Shown piece by piece: positions 1 through 11,067 of a stretch of DNA of 64,000 nucleotides. The position numbers and the translations under genes were made by a program. Where the stretch lies: NCBI GenBank assembly GCA_029204225.1, contig CM055096.1, positions 28,347,995 through 28,411,994 of the forward strand, written 5' to 3'. The DNA comes from Diphasiastrum complanatum. Taxonomy: Eukaryota; Streptophyta; Lycopodiopsida; Lycopodiales; Lycopodiaceae. Each line of letters begins with the position of its first letter. Position 1 is the stretch's first letter. The notes beneath the pieces were generated by a model. It did no database searches. It worked only from the letters and a program-made list of their open reading frames with translations, and had not been told where the DNA came from.

Positions 1-2939
1 GACTAGTCGCGGTTCAGGCGGTGTTGCTTGCTTATTTCGAGACTCTCTCCAGCCATGGGTCGAGCTACTATACACTGACGAGCAGGCTCGCTATATCTGG
101 ATCAGGTTGGACCACAGGTTGATGGAGTTAGATCGTGACATATTCTTGGCTATTTGTTATTTCCCTCCAGAGACATCAGCTTTCACCTCAGAGGAGGAGT
201 CACCTTTCATGGATATTTCATCGGACATTATCAGATATGAGGATCGAGGATATATTCTTCTAGCAGGGGACTTCAATGCCAGGACTGGGTCTAGGCAAAC
301 GGAATTTCACAGAGCAGCAGATGACCCACAGCGGATACATGCACTTGATTGGGATGATCTTGGTCTTATACGGCGATCGGCGGATGCAGCGGGTCCAGTC
401 ACATCATATGGGGAGCAGATGCTTCAATTGGGTGAGGCTCATGGACTGGCCATTTATAATGGCCTTCTTCAGCTACCAGGCTCTGGTGACTACACTTGCT
501 TCCCACATAGTGGAGGACATAGCGTCGTCGACTATTTCATGGGTTCACCGTTTCTCCTTCACTTCATTTCATCCTTCTCTGTACACCGCACCACTCTTTC
601 TGATCATTCATATCTCTCACTCTCTGTCGGTCATCTCCACATCACACCTATTTTCTCTTCGACCCCTACAGCTAAACCCACCTACCGCTACACTTCACAT
701 CACACACCACTATACAGAGAAGCCCTCTCCGATCTCCTTACCTATTTCCCATATGAGCATACTTTAGAGGAGCAGTCCCTCTTTCTTGTCCAGACCATCC
801 ATACTGCAGCTTCCATTGCCTTTCCATCCCCACGGCCCAAAGACCAGCAACGTCATAGACCCTATAACCCCTGGTATGATCAGGAATGCATCCAGCTACA
901 TCAGAACCTCATATATGCTTGCTCCCATCTTCCTCATCTGACCAAAACCATATCTCGTGTCTACCGCAGAACCACCAAAAAAAAGAAAATCGCATACGAG
1001 ATTGGTCAGGGTAAGAAACTGATGGATCTCCTCTTTAGTTCTTCCTCAGGTTCATTCTGGAAGAGGTTCCTTCCACTGTCACCCCCACCACGGATCACAG
1101 ACCTCAGCACTTGGGTCGCATATGCCACATCATTGTACACCATCCCAAATACCCCTCCTCTTCCCACCTCCTGTCTCACGGATACTTCTGCCATATTCAC
1201 TAACGAACTTATAGAAAAGGCCATCACACGACTCCATTCCCATAAAGCCAAAGACATTGATGAGCTAGAGGCTGAACTTCTAAAGTATGCTCCCGACATC
1301 CTCTCACCCTTTCTCTCCATCCTATTCAACCGAGCTGTCACCTCTGATTTTCCCTCTCCATGGTCCACAAACCTCCTTCACCCTATCCACAAAGGCGGGG
1401 ACCCCATGAAAGTTGACAACTATCGCACCATTATGATCAGTCACCTCTTCGCCAAAGTATATGGTTCTATCCTACAGTCAGAGATCAGTACAGAGATGGA
1501 TGCTAGATCACTCCATGCCGTTGGACAGGCGGGTTTCAGACCGGGATATACTACATCGGATCATATCTTCACTTTGAGGTCCATCATTGAGGAGGCTAAG
1601 GCCAAGAGGGAGCGTGTATATTGCTGCTTTGTGGAGCAAGGCATTTGACTCCGTGCCTAGGCACTTATTGATACAGAGACTTCATGATCGGGGCTTTCAG
1701 GAGGATACTATACAGGCGGTAGTAGCATTGTACAGGCGAGTTATTGGCAGGGTCCGACTATCAGGAGTTATTTCACCGGAGGTGGTCAGTACTATTGGTG
1801 TCAAACAGGGATGTCCACTCTCTCCTACACTTTTTGGTCTTTACATTGACGAGCTAGAGCATGTTATACAGAGTGATGGAGGGGAGGGTTGTACATTGGG
1901 CGACCTCATTATTGCTATTCTCCTTTATGCTGATGATGTGGTTTTGCTTTCACGGACGAGAGAGGGGTTGCAGCGACACTTAGATGCTCTTCTTTCTTTC
2001 TGCACACGGTAGGGTTTGTCGGTGAATGTGGCCAAAACTAAGGTTATGGTGTTCAACACCTCTAGGTCTTTCATGATGCGGCAGGAGCTTCTATGGGATG
2101 GTCATCCCCTAGAGGTTGTTGATTCCTATACATATCTAGGAGTACTATTCTCGGGGCCTACGTTCAGCATGAGACACGTAGCTATTTCACGGGTACGGAA
2201 GGGCTATGCCTCACTGATAGATTTGGAGAGACTATGTTTCCGCTCACACATCAGAGATGCGACTAGTAAGTGTCGCCTCTTTGACACTATGGTTGTGCCC
2301 TCAGCTATGTATGCTTCCGAGACATGGAGTACAGGTCTGACAGCTACTGATTGGACATATATCTCCCGGCTCCAGATTCGTTTGCTCTCACGGATGATAT
2401 GGGCTAAGCCCTCAGTACCACACCAGATTATCTTGGCAGAGTTCGCGGTCCCCCCCATACAGATTGAGGCCTTATTCCATATTGTGACATTCATACAGAG
2501 GGTAGAGGATCTTCAAGACGGGGGTACACATTATGTAGTTGCAGCTTTATCTTCATCCCGGCGCCTACACTCAGAGGGACACCTTTTCTCATGGTACTCC
2601 CAGGCTTGCCGTCTCCTCTCCACATTGGGTATCCAGATTAGTGATCTACCTGCGGGCACCCACCAGTACATCAGAGGCCTCCTTTACAGATCATATCTTC
2701 ATACCACTTGGCAGGGCCCATTGGGGACCAAGAGTGAATTTTATCGTACACACTTTCTATCTCTTGATCCGGCTGGCTGCCCCATAGTATTTGGTTACTT
2801 GCTGAGGAGTATATCACATAGTTTGCGGATAGCGATGGGTCAGTTTCGGGTTTCTTCACATCAGCTGGCTATCGAGACTGGCAGATACAATGGCACTCCA
2901 CGAGAGGACCGGCTCTGTAGTATGTGTGTTATGCATGAG
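1..2939 (+). pseudogene. LINE-A ORF2, endonuclease and reverse transcriptase
   Basis: ORF2 polyprotein that would nick the target and reverse transcribe the element RNA. The frame is open from base 2. Endonuclease motifs are GDFNAR (about 266-283), DYFMGSP (about 530) and SDHSYLSL (about 600). RT motifs are DNYRTIMISH (about 1420), GVKQGCPLSP (about 1798) and LLYADDVVLLS (about 1921-1953). Three lesions are visible: a small deletion near 1635, where sister copies read CCFVDFRKAFD, shifts the frame; a TAG at 2010-2012 replaces a Trp conserved in sister copies; and the Ty3 insertion at 2940 cuts the gene just after the RLCSMC half of the zinc motif. It is dead but only lightly decayed. Confidence 0.85.
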
Positions 2940-3297
2940 TGTTACGAGCTCGTAACCAGTGCCGAACCCTAGAGAACACAGATAGGTCAGATACCACAGT
3001 CAGGGTCGTGTCCAGCGTACATGACCAACAGGGCAAGACAGTGTGAGTAGTGTGCCCCAGCACGGTCCATAGCCATGGCGGGCCTAACACAGCCTAGGGA
3101 CCCTGTCAGCAGGATAGGGCCCCCAGTTGGGTCCCGACGTGCAGTCGGACACGTCAGTGCCACGTGGCCGACACTTGGCAGTTGCATGCTACCAGTCCTC
3201 ACACTGGGCTAGGAGGGGCTTACTCTATATCAGGGAGTAGGCAAGGTTGGGTGGATCAGTTAGTGTTTGCCCTACTGTGGTGTTAGGATCTATTACA
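2940..3297 (+). repeat. 5' LTR of chromovirus copy 1
   Basis: 358-base LTR with ends TGTTACGAG and TCTATTACA. The first 18 bases contain a perfect 16-bp palindrome (GTTACGAG/CTCGTAAC). A TATA-like CTATAT lies at about 3224-3230. An inverted motif upstream of it includes CCACGTGGC and GCCGAC. It differs from the 3' LTR at about 3074 (T for C) and 3149 (A for C). Confidence 0.96.
3144..3172 (+). promoter_or_regulatory. G-box/ABRE plus CRT/DRE-like inverted motif in U3
   Basis: CCACGTGGC overlaps GCCGAC at 3159-3172, facing a mirror half (GTCGG, ACGT) upstream. CACGTG/ACGTGGC is the core bound by plant bZIP/ABRE factors and GCCGAC the core bound by DREB/CBF factors. It lies about 55 bases upstream of a TATA-like sequence. 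In this LTR the left half has a C-to-A change; the 3' LTR keeps the full inverted repeat. Regulation by these factors is inferred from motif identity. Confidence 0.45.
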
Positions 3298-3298
3298 C

Positions 3299-3310
3299 TG
3301 GTATCAGAGC
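3299..3310 (+). other. Primer binding site, initiator tRNA-Met type
   Basis: TGGTATCAGAGC starts two bases after the 5' LTR. This is the usual plant PBS complementary to the 3' end of initiator methionine tRNA, from which minus-strand DNA synthesis starts. Confidence 0.93.
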
Positions 3311-4192
3311 CATCTCCATCCTAGGGAGTTCAGGAGCAACAGTAGAGAAAGCTATCAGAAGATAGGAAAGATCTGGGAGATTCTCAGAAAAGAATAGAGG
3401 AGGAAAATCGCTGTAGGATCAGCTTTCTAATCCTCCAATTTGCTGGATTTCTCAGTAGTTTGGAAGCATATCTTTTACAATAGCTTCAGCGCTGAAAAAT
3501 CAGTTTCCCTCTCTGATTTTCGAGTGTAGATCACTATGATCTGAGCGGAAATTCAAGAGGAAGGGAAGAGCAGGTCCATCGCTGTATAGTCAGCCCTCAA
3601 ATCTGAGTTTCGTATGAAGTTCTGAGTAGATTAGAAGGAGTTCTGATCTGAAATATTGTAGCAGGGCCAGCGCTGGACAGTAGGGTAGAAATCTCAGAAT
3701 TTAACCCTGTTTTTCAGAAGTTTTTCAGGAGTCTGAGTTTCAGACTTGCTTGCTACAGACCAGCGACCTACAGGCTGAGAGTAAATCAGAGAATCAAGGT
3801 GATTTCAGAGCTGTAAATTGGACAAATCGGGCCAGACAGGTTGCTGACCAACCAGCGAGGGCAGGGACTTCAAAAATTCCGGATTTCTTTTGGTAAACTT
3901 CCGGTTTTTACTCGGTTTGTTGGAGCCCCACACCTCAAATCAGATCAGTCAGCTACTCAACTCAAGAACCGGGAAATTTGGCACCGTTTTGAAGCTTCAA
4001 ACTGGCATTTTCCGGGACAGCAGGTCTGAAATCTTGGGGAAAAGAGCTGAAAGGGTTCCTCTTTATAATCTCTTTGGAAGTACAGTCCTCAGAAACAGCT
4101 AAGTCATCTTTCCTTTCCCTTGTACAGTTGTAAATTAGTCTTTTAGACTTTTTTCCTTCAGAAGTTAAGGTAGCTCTCTTTCAGTTTCGAAG
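3311..4192 (+). other. Leader between PBS and gag, with imperfect repeats
   Basis: About 880 bases with no credible reading frame before the gag ATG. Motifs of the form GCTG...GTCAG or AGCGCTG recur at roughly 80-150 base spacing (near 3408, 3487, 3580, 3672 and 3762). Such leaders usually carry packaging and dimerisation signals; that role is inferred. Confidence 0.55.
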
Positions 4193-5947
4193 ATGACCAC
4201 TCCTCAGGGACCTGATCAACCCCAGGAGAGAGGCTTCGACGAACTTGAAACAGAAGCCTTGGCTTACAGAAAAGGGAAGGAACCCATGGAAGTAGAAGAA
4301 CAGGAACAGTTCGCCGAAGAACTCGACGAACTGGTTACCAAGGAGCAGTTCCTCCAATTGGTAACAGAAGTGGATGAACTGAAGCTGGCATTAGCCAATT
4401 TCAAGTCCAGTGTGGACGACTCGTTCACTGAACTCAAAAACTTGATTTTGAGCTCCGCGAAAGGAAGCCTTCCCTCCACTTCTCAGTTATCCCCTTCTCC
4501 ACTTCCATCAGTTTCGGGTGAGACTTTACGGTCTCACCCCAGTGTTTTTAAAGATTTAAAGCCTCCTACTTTTAATGGGGAAGAGAAGGATAGAAATGCA
4601 GATATTCTACAAACCTTCCTCAGCAAATGGAAGAACATTCATGCTCTTAAACAGACCCCTGACCATTTGCAAGCAATTGAGGCCAGTCTTTCTTTAGGGC
4701 CTATGGCCTATAAGTGGTGGTTAAATCTCCAGGAGACTGGGCAGACTCCCCGGTCATGGAAAGCTTTTGAAGAAGCTTTCCTAAGAGAATTTCTACCAGA
4801 GAATGAACTTGATAGAGCCTGGGAAGCCTGGGAAAGAACAGTAATGGACAAATCCCTCATCCAATATATCTCGCAGTATCGAGAGGCAATTTTAAAGATT
4901 AAAAATATGGATGACTATCAAAAAATCAGGGGATTTGTCCGTGGCCTCAAAGATGAATATAAAGTAGAGGTCCAGAGAAACTCGCCTACTACCCTTGAGC
5001 AAGCTCTCAGATATGCTCAAATCTATGATGATTCAGTGGGTAGGAAGAGAGCGAGACAGCAACCACTTTCTGAGCAGCTTCCTCAGAAAGACTTTCAATT
5101 TAAAAAGAAATTTTTAAAAAGAAAGAAAGAAGATAAATTTAAAGGTGAAGCTCCTCAGAAACGCCCTTCACACATACAGCCCTTAAAACCAGATGATTTT
5201 GAGAAAGCCAAACAAGAACGTTTGTGCTTTGTGTGTATGGGCAAGGGACACACAGTCAGACAGTGTCCCAAGGGGCCTTTCACTAAAAAAGATAAAAAAC
5301 AAGTTCATCTTGTTCAGACTGTATGTTTCCCCAGTGACTCGGCAGCTTCCGAGATCAAAGTGTATCATGAAGATCATGAACACTGTTGCCAGCTGACCTC
5401 TGCAATGCTAGCGAGACCCTTCAGCTTTGGGCCGCATGACCTAGTACGTATGCATGGGAAAGTTGGTAACCAGTCAGTAAGAGTCATGGTTGATGATGGG
5501 GCAACCCATAATTTCATCAACCACACCCTGGTTAAAAAGCTTAAACTACCAGAAGTACCTAGTCAGCATAGGTACATAGTTTCATTAGCTAAGGGTGAAG
5601 ATAAAAAAATATGGGAAACTATGGTAAGTAAGTTAAATCTTGGTATTCAGGGGTACCAAGATCAAATAAACTTTCAGATAATGCACCTGGATCGAACAGA
5701 CATTGTTCTCGGGAGAGATTGGCTCTACAGTTTAGGACCTTCCCTCCACAGAAACTATCAGGAGAACACCCTCAGCTTTCAGTATAAAGGCCGAGAGATC
5801 CAGTTGCATGGGGAGCATGATGTTCCCAACAGCCCTATGGTCTGCAGTTCAGAGCTCTGTCAGCTAATCGGAGACGAAGACCATCAGGTATTCTTATGTG
5901 ACTTTCAGTTTATTCCTGAAGTTTCTATTTCCAGTTCTATTCAGTAG
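4193..5947 (+). CDS. Gag and protease of chromovirus copy 1
   Basis: 584-codon ORF starting at ATG 4193, the first ATG after the leader. The N-terminus is acidic and probably coiled-coil. A retrotransposon-gag capsid region spans residues about 120-270. A zinc knuckle, [14 protein letters not shown] (about 345-358), binds RNA. The aspartic protease follows, with DDGATHNFI (about 434; DDG instead of the usual DTG/DSG) and IVLGRDWL (about 503). The ORF ends at TAG 5945-5947. Copy 2 has CAG (Gln) there and reads straight into pol, so the stop is a C-to-T mutation and not a conserved recoding site. Confidence 0.92.
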   Translation: MTTPQGPDQPQERGFDELETEALAYRKGKEPMEVEEQEQFAEELDELVTKEQFLQLVTEVDELKLALANFKSSVDDSFTELKNLILSSAKGSLPSTSQLSPSPLPSVSGETLRSHPSVFKDLKPPTFNGEEKDRNADILQTFLSKWKNIHALKQTPDHLQAIEASLSLGPMAYKWWLNLQETGQTPRSWKAFEEAFLREFLPENELDRAWEAWERTVMDKSLIQYISQYREAILKIKNMDDYQKIRGFVRGLKDEYKVEVQRNSPTTLEQALRYAQIYDDSVGRKRARQQPLSEQLPQKDFQFKKKFLKRKKEDKFKGEAPQKRPSHIQPLKPDDFEKAKQERLCFVCMGKGHTVRQCPKGPFTKKDKKQVHLVQTVCFPSDSAASEIKVYHEDHEHCCQLTSAMLARPFSFGPHDLVRMHGKVGNQSVRVMVDDGATHNFINHTLVKKLKLPEVPSQHRYIVSLAKGEDKKIWETMVSKLNLGIQGYQDQINFQIMHLDRTDIVLGRDWLYSLGPSLHRNYQENTLSFQYKGREIQLHGEHDVPNSPMVCSSELCQLIGDEDHQVFLCDFQFIPEVSISSSIQ

Positions 5948-8900
5948 AAAATCAGTAAATTAGAAACTTTATTGTCTAAATTTAAAGATGTTTTTCCTGA
6001 AGATTTGCCACATGGTTTACCACCTAGCAGAGAGGTAGATCATGTAATAAACCTAGTACCAGGTACAGCACCTGTTTCTAAACCTCCGTATCGGGTCAGC
6101 CGAACAGAGGATGAAGAAATAACTAGGCAGTTAACAGACTATCTTGGGAAAGGCCAAATTCAGACCAGTAGTTCACCATGGGCCTCACCAGTCCTATTGG
6201 TGAAAAAGAAAGAGGGGTCTATGCGTCTTTGCGTAGATTACAGAGCCCTCAATAAAGTCACAATTAAGAATAAATACCCTATGCCTCGGGCAGACGAGTT
6301 GTTTGATCAACTCGACGGGGCTAAGTTTTTCAGTAAAATAGACCTTAGATCGGGATATCATCAAGTCCGTATAAAATCGGAAGATGTCTCGAAAACAGCT
6401 TTTAGGACTCGTCACGGTCATTATGAGTTTAAGGTGATGCCATTTGGGCTCACAAATGCTCCAGCTACCTTTATGACCTTGATGAACAGTGTCCTCAGAC
6501 CATACTTGGGTAAGTTTGTGGTCGTATTTTTAGATGACATCCTCGTCTACAGCAAAACGAGGAAGGAGCATCTAAAACACCTCAGAAAGGTGTTTCGACT
6601 GCTCAGAAAGCATAAGCTTTATGCTAAACAATCCAAGTGTGAATTCTTCGTTGAAGAAGTAGCATATTTGGGTCACATTATCTCTTCAGATGGGATTAAG
6701 ATGGACCCAAATAAGGTTAAAGCCATACTCAGTTGGCTGAGACCTCAGAATATTTTGGAACTTCAAATCTTTCTTGGTCTCGCGGGATATTACAGACGAT
6801 TTGTCAAGGAATATGCTCAGATAGCAGTCCCTATGACAAATCTTCTTAAGGGGAAGGGAAAGGAGTTCATTTGGGAGTCTGCACAACAGGAGAGCTTTGA
6901 TGCTCTCAAAACAGCCTTAGCTACAGCACCAGTCTTAAAAGTCGTCGACCCCAATCAGCCATTTGTGGTCGAAACAGATGCTAGCGACTTTGCAGTAGGC
7001 GCTGTGCTAACTCAGGGTGGACGACCAGTTGCGTTCGAGAGTAAAAAACTCGAGCCAGCTCAGACTAGGTACAGTGCCTATGAAAAGGAACTCTTTTCTA
7101 TAGTCCATGCCCTTAAGACTTGGAGGCATTATTTGTATGGTGCCAACTTTGAGGTCCTGACAGACCATGAGAGTCTCAGATACCTTTGCAATCAACCTGA
7201 GCTTAGAGGTCGGAAAGCTCGTTGGGCAGAGTTGATGCAAGAGTTTGACATGTCTATCAGATATAGGCGTGGAAAATTCAATACAGTAGCAGATGCCCTT
7301 AGCAGAATGCCTATGATAAACGAGCTGAGTTTTACTCAGATTCGTAATGAGTTACTCGAGTCCTTGAGAGGGAAATGCCAGCATGATGCATTCTTCTCTA
7401 TTATCTGGAACTCAGTCCAGAACAGACAGTTACAGACTCCAGAACCAGTTCCCGGGGCTGGTGCCAGTTCATCCAAGAATACGGCAGCTTCCGTTGAGGA
7501 TGATGATGAGTCCGAGTATACGTCGTCAGATGACGTTGAGGATTCTGAGCCTGTATTACCCAAGCAAACCCTAGTGGTTGAGGGTCAGTTGACTCAAGGA
7601 TTCAAATGGAAACAGTATTCCATTCAGGATGAGTACTTGCTCTATAGAGATAGAGTATGTGTCCCCAATTCAGAGGATTATAGGCAGCAGGTCCTATATG
7701 AATGTCATGACAATCCTAGCGCGGGACACCCAGGCATACAGAAGACCTATGAGCTTCTTCGTAGGCAATTTTTCTGGCCCAGTATGGAAAAGGACGTCCA
7801 CCAGTATGTAACCAGTTGCCAGAAATGTCAAGTAAATAAAGCAGAGCGTTTAAAGGCAGGAGGGTTGTTGCATCCCTTAGAAATACCAGCTGGTAAATGG
7901 GAGAGTATCTCCATGGATTTTATAGTAGGCCTGTCTAAAACCCAAAAGGGTAATGACGCTATATGGGTCACAGTTGACCGTCTGACCAAAATGGCTCATT
8001 TTATTCCGACCAAAACAACCGTTAGAGCTCCAGAGTTAGCGAGGTTGTTTGTAGACGGGCTATTTAAATTGTACGGTCTACCTTCCGGCATAGTCAGCGA
8101 CCGGGACAGTAAGTTTATTGGAAATTTTTGGAAGGCAGTATTCCATCATCTCCATACTAAACTTAATATGAGTACCACTGACCATCCACAGACGGACGGT
8201 CAAACAGAAAGGGTAAATCAAGTGCTGGAGGATATGCTTCGTGCATACGTCAGCAAGAGGCAGACTAATTGGGAGGAGTATCTCTCAATATTAGAGTTTG
8301 CTTACAACAGTACCAAACATTCAGCTACGGGATACAGCCCATTTATGCTGATGTACGGTTTTCAGCCACGCTCACCCACAGCTGTAGGGTTTAAACAAGA
8401 AAAAGTTGAAGCAGCCAGAAACTTTTTAGAAGACCTAAACCAGATGATAGAACATGCTAAGCGTAGCATTAGACAATCCCAGGATCGAGCCAGGCATTAT
8501 GCAGATCCACACAGACGGGATGTGCAGTTCTCCACTGGTGAGAAAGTCTACTTGAGAGTCCCAGTTGACTCTAAAACCCTCAAATCAGGAGTGTGTGCTA
8601 AGTTGTCTCCAAGGTATTGTGGTCCCTTTACCATCAGTAGGAGACTAGGCGAGGTCACCTATGAACTAGAACTCCCACACAGCAGTAAGGTTTTTCCAGT
8701 TTTTCATGTAAGTCAGTTACGAAAAGCCTTAACCAGATCAGATAATCTGGTAGGGGACAGTGTTCTAGTTCTCCCATTGGATCCTCAACAACCTCCACAT
8801 GAACCAGAGGAAATTCTTGATAGTAGAGAGACGCAGACTCGTCATACTCTATACCGAGAATATCTGGTTAAGTGGAATGATCAGCCTGTTGAGAATGCCA

Positions 8901-8971
8901 CTTGGGAAAGAGGCAGCGTCCTTCGCAAGATTTTTCCAGACTTTGTCTTAGAGGACCAAGACGGTTCTTAA
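5948..8971 (+). CDS. Pol: RT, RNase H, integrase, chromodomain (copy 1)
   Basis: Continues in the gag frame after the TAG and is open to TAA 8969-8971. RT has the catalytic [11 protein letters not shown] (about 6520). RNase H has [10 protein letters not shown] (about 6975). Integrase shows the H-H-C-C zinc region (about 7705-7830, ending TSCQKCQ) and the acidic core residues in [16 protein letters not shown] and [15 protein letters not shown]-like segment ([17 protein letters not shown]) follows, then a C-terminal chromodomain ([24 protein letters not shown]) that would bind modified histone tails and steer integration. No start codon of its own is expected; it would be made as a Gag-Pol fusion. 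Confidence 0.93.
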   Translation, partial: KISKLETLLSKFKDVFPEDLPHGLPPSREVDHVINLVPGTAPVSKPPYRVSRTEDEEITRQLTDYLGKGQIQTSSSPWASPVLLVKKKEGSMRLCVDYRALNKVTIKNKYPMPRADELFDQLDGAKFFSKIDLRSGYHQVRIKSEDVSKTAFRTRHGHYEFKVMPFGLTNAPATFMTLMNSVLRPYLGKFVVVFLDDILVYSKTRKEHLKHLRKVFRLLRKHKLYAKQSKCEFFVEEVAYLGHIISSDGIKMDPNKVKAILSWLRPQNILELQIFLGLAGYYRRFVKEYAQIAVPMTNLLKGKGKEFIWESAQQESFDALKTALATAPVLKVVDPNQPFVVETDASDFAVGAVLTQGGRPVAFESKKLEPAQTRYSAYEKELFSIVHALKTWRHYLYGANFEVLTDHESLRYLCNQPELRGRKARWAELMQEFDMSIRYRRGKFNTVADALSRMPMINELSFTQIRNELLESLRGKCQHDAFFSIIWNSVQNRQLQTPEPVPGAGASSSKNTAASVEDDDESEYTSSDDVEDSEPVLPKQTLVVEGQLTQGFKWKQYSIQDEYLLYRDRVCVPNSEDYRQQVLYECHDNPSAGHPGIQKTYELLRRQFFWPSMEKDVHQYVTSCQKCQVNKAERLKAGGLLHPLEIPAGKWESISMDFIVGLSKTQKGNDAIWVTVDRLTKMAHFIPTKTTVRAPELARLFVDGLFKLYGLPSGIVSDRDSKFIGNFWKAVFHHLHTKLNMSTTDHPQTDGQTERVNQVLEDMLRAYVSKRQTNWEEYLSILEFAYNSTKHSATGYSPFMLMYGFQPRSPTAVGFKQEKVEAARNFLEDLNQMIEHAKRSIRQSQDRARHYADPHRRDVQFSTGEKVYLRVPVDSKTLKSGVCAKLSPRYCGPFTISRRLGEVTYELELPHSSKVFPVFHVSQLRKALTRSDNLVGDSVLVLPLDPQQPPHEPEEILDSRETQTRHTLYREYLVKWNDQPVENATWERGSVLRKIFPDFVLEDQDGS

Positions 8972-8982
8972 GGGGGAGGGAG
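8970..8982 (+). other. Polypurine tract of copy 1
   Basis: AAGGGGGAGGGAG directly abuts the TG start of the 3' LTR, the standard plus-strand primer position. It overlaps the end of pol. Confidence 0.92.
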
Positions 8983-9340
8983 TGTTACGAGCTCGTAACC
9001 AGTGCCGAACCCTAGAGAACACAGATAGGTCAGATACCACAGTCAGGGTCGTGTCCAGCGTACATGACCAACAGGGCAAGACAGTGTGAGTAGTGTGCCC
9101 CAGCACGGTCCATAGCCACGGCGGGCCTAACACAGCCTAGGGACCCTGTCAGCAGGATAGGGCCCCCAGTTGGGTCCCGACGTGCAGTCGGCCACGTCAG
9201 TGCCACGTGGCCGACACTTGGCAGTTGCATGCTACCAGTCCTCACACTGGGCTAGGAGGGGCTTACTCTATATCAGGGAGTAGGCAAGGTTGGGTGGATC
9301 AGTTAGTGTTTGCCCTACTGTGGTGTTAGGATCTATTACA
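8983..9340 (+). repeat. 3' LTR of chromovirus copy 1
   Basis: 358-base copy of the LTR with the intact inverted motif at 9187-9215 (GTCGGCCACGT ... ACGTGGCCGAC). It ends ATTACA and is followed by the ATGAG target duplication. Confidence 0.96.
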
Positions 9341-9723
9341 ATGAGACTGAGGACGAGTCACATTTCCTCTTCAGATGTCCAGCCTACTATGAGATACGGG
9401 GGCGATACTACTGCTTGTTCAGAGAGCACCCAGTTACACTTTCTACCTTGATATCTTATGAGGACCCTAGATGTGTCGCACTCATGATCCAAGAGATGTC
9501 AGACCTGAGGAGGAGGAGACTAGATGGTACACATTCCCTGACACAGCTGAGCATTGATGAGTGCATATCCCGTCGGAGACAGAGATCCGAGGTACCCATA
9601 GGCAGCGACTCAGATGGAGAGGCCGAGATTCCCGACTCCTTCGTACACCGGCATCAGAGACCATGTCGACGGCTAGAGAGACAGTCAGTTATTAGATCAC
9701 AGCCTAAAGCGCCACGGCAGTAG
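9341..9723 (+). pseudogene. LINE-A ORF2, C-terminal zinc-finger segment
   Basis: Continuation of LINE-A ORF2 after the Ty3 insert. It reads EDESHFLFRCPAYYEIRG, giving the second half of a C-x2-C...H-x4-C motif whose first half (RLCSMC) lies at about 2910. This C-terminal motif follows RT in many LINEs and probably binds nucleic acid. The remaining tail is Arg- and Gln-rich and ends at TAG 9721-9723. The first five bases are the target-site duplication of the Ty3 element. Confidence 0.8.
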
Positions 9724-9940
9724 AGACGACACCGAGGTCCAGGGTACATCTAATGACACCCTCACAGCATACCATCCACCCTTTCTTTCATGCTGATGGG
9801 CATCGTGATATATGATTCCAGGCTATTGGATCCTGACTGGGCCAGCTGTCTTTATGCATTGTATTTGCAATTATTTAGTTTTTATAGATGTTTAAGCTTT
9901 AAGCTCCTATGTGCACACTTGACATGTACCTTTTCTTAGT

Positions 9941-10994
<1,054 letters not shown>

Positions 10995-11067
10995 GTTACG
11001 AGATTGTAACAGTACTGACCCAACAGTACCTCTAGGTGCAGCTAACCATCAAGGGCAGAAGACAATG

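Larger units (their letters stand above)
2940..9340 (+). mobile_element. Ty3/Gypsy chromovirus, copy 1, complete
   Basis: Complete LTR retrotransposon of 6401 bases in the order LTR, PBS, leader, gag-protease, RT-RNase H-integrase-chromodomain, polypurine tract, LTR. The LTRs (2940-3297 and 8983-9340) are each 358 bases, start TG, end CA and differ at two positions by eye. The target duplication is ATGAG. Integrase after RNase H and the C-terminal chromodomain place it among the Ty3 chromoviruses. Low LTR divergence means a recent insertion. One TAG separates gag-protease from pol. Confidence 0.97.

Noticed and set aside
2987-3202. A 71-codon frame antisense to the LTR, repeated in every chromovirus copy
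   Set aside because: It is conserved only because the LTRs are near-identical; it ends at LTR features and resembles no known protein.
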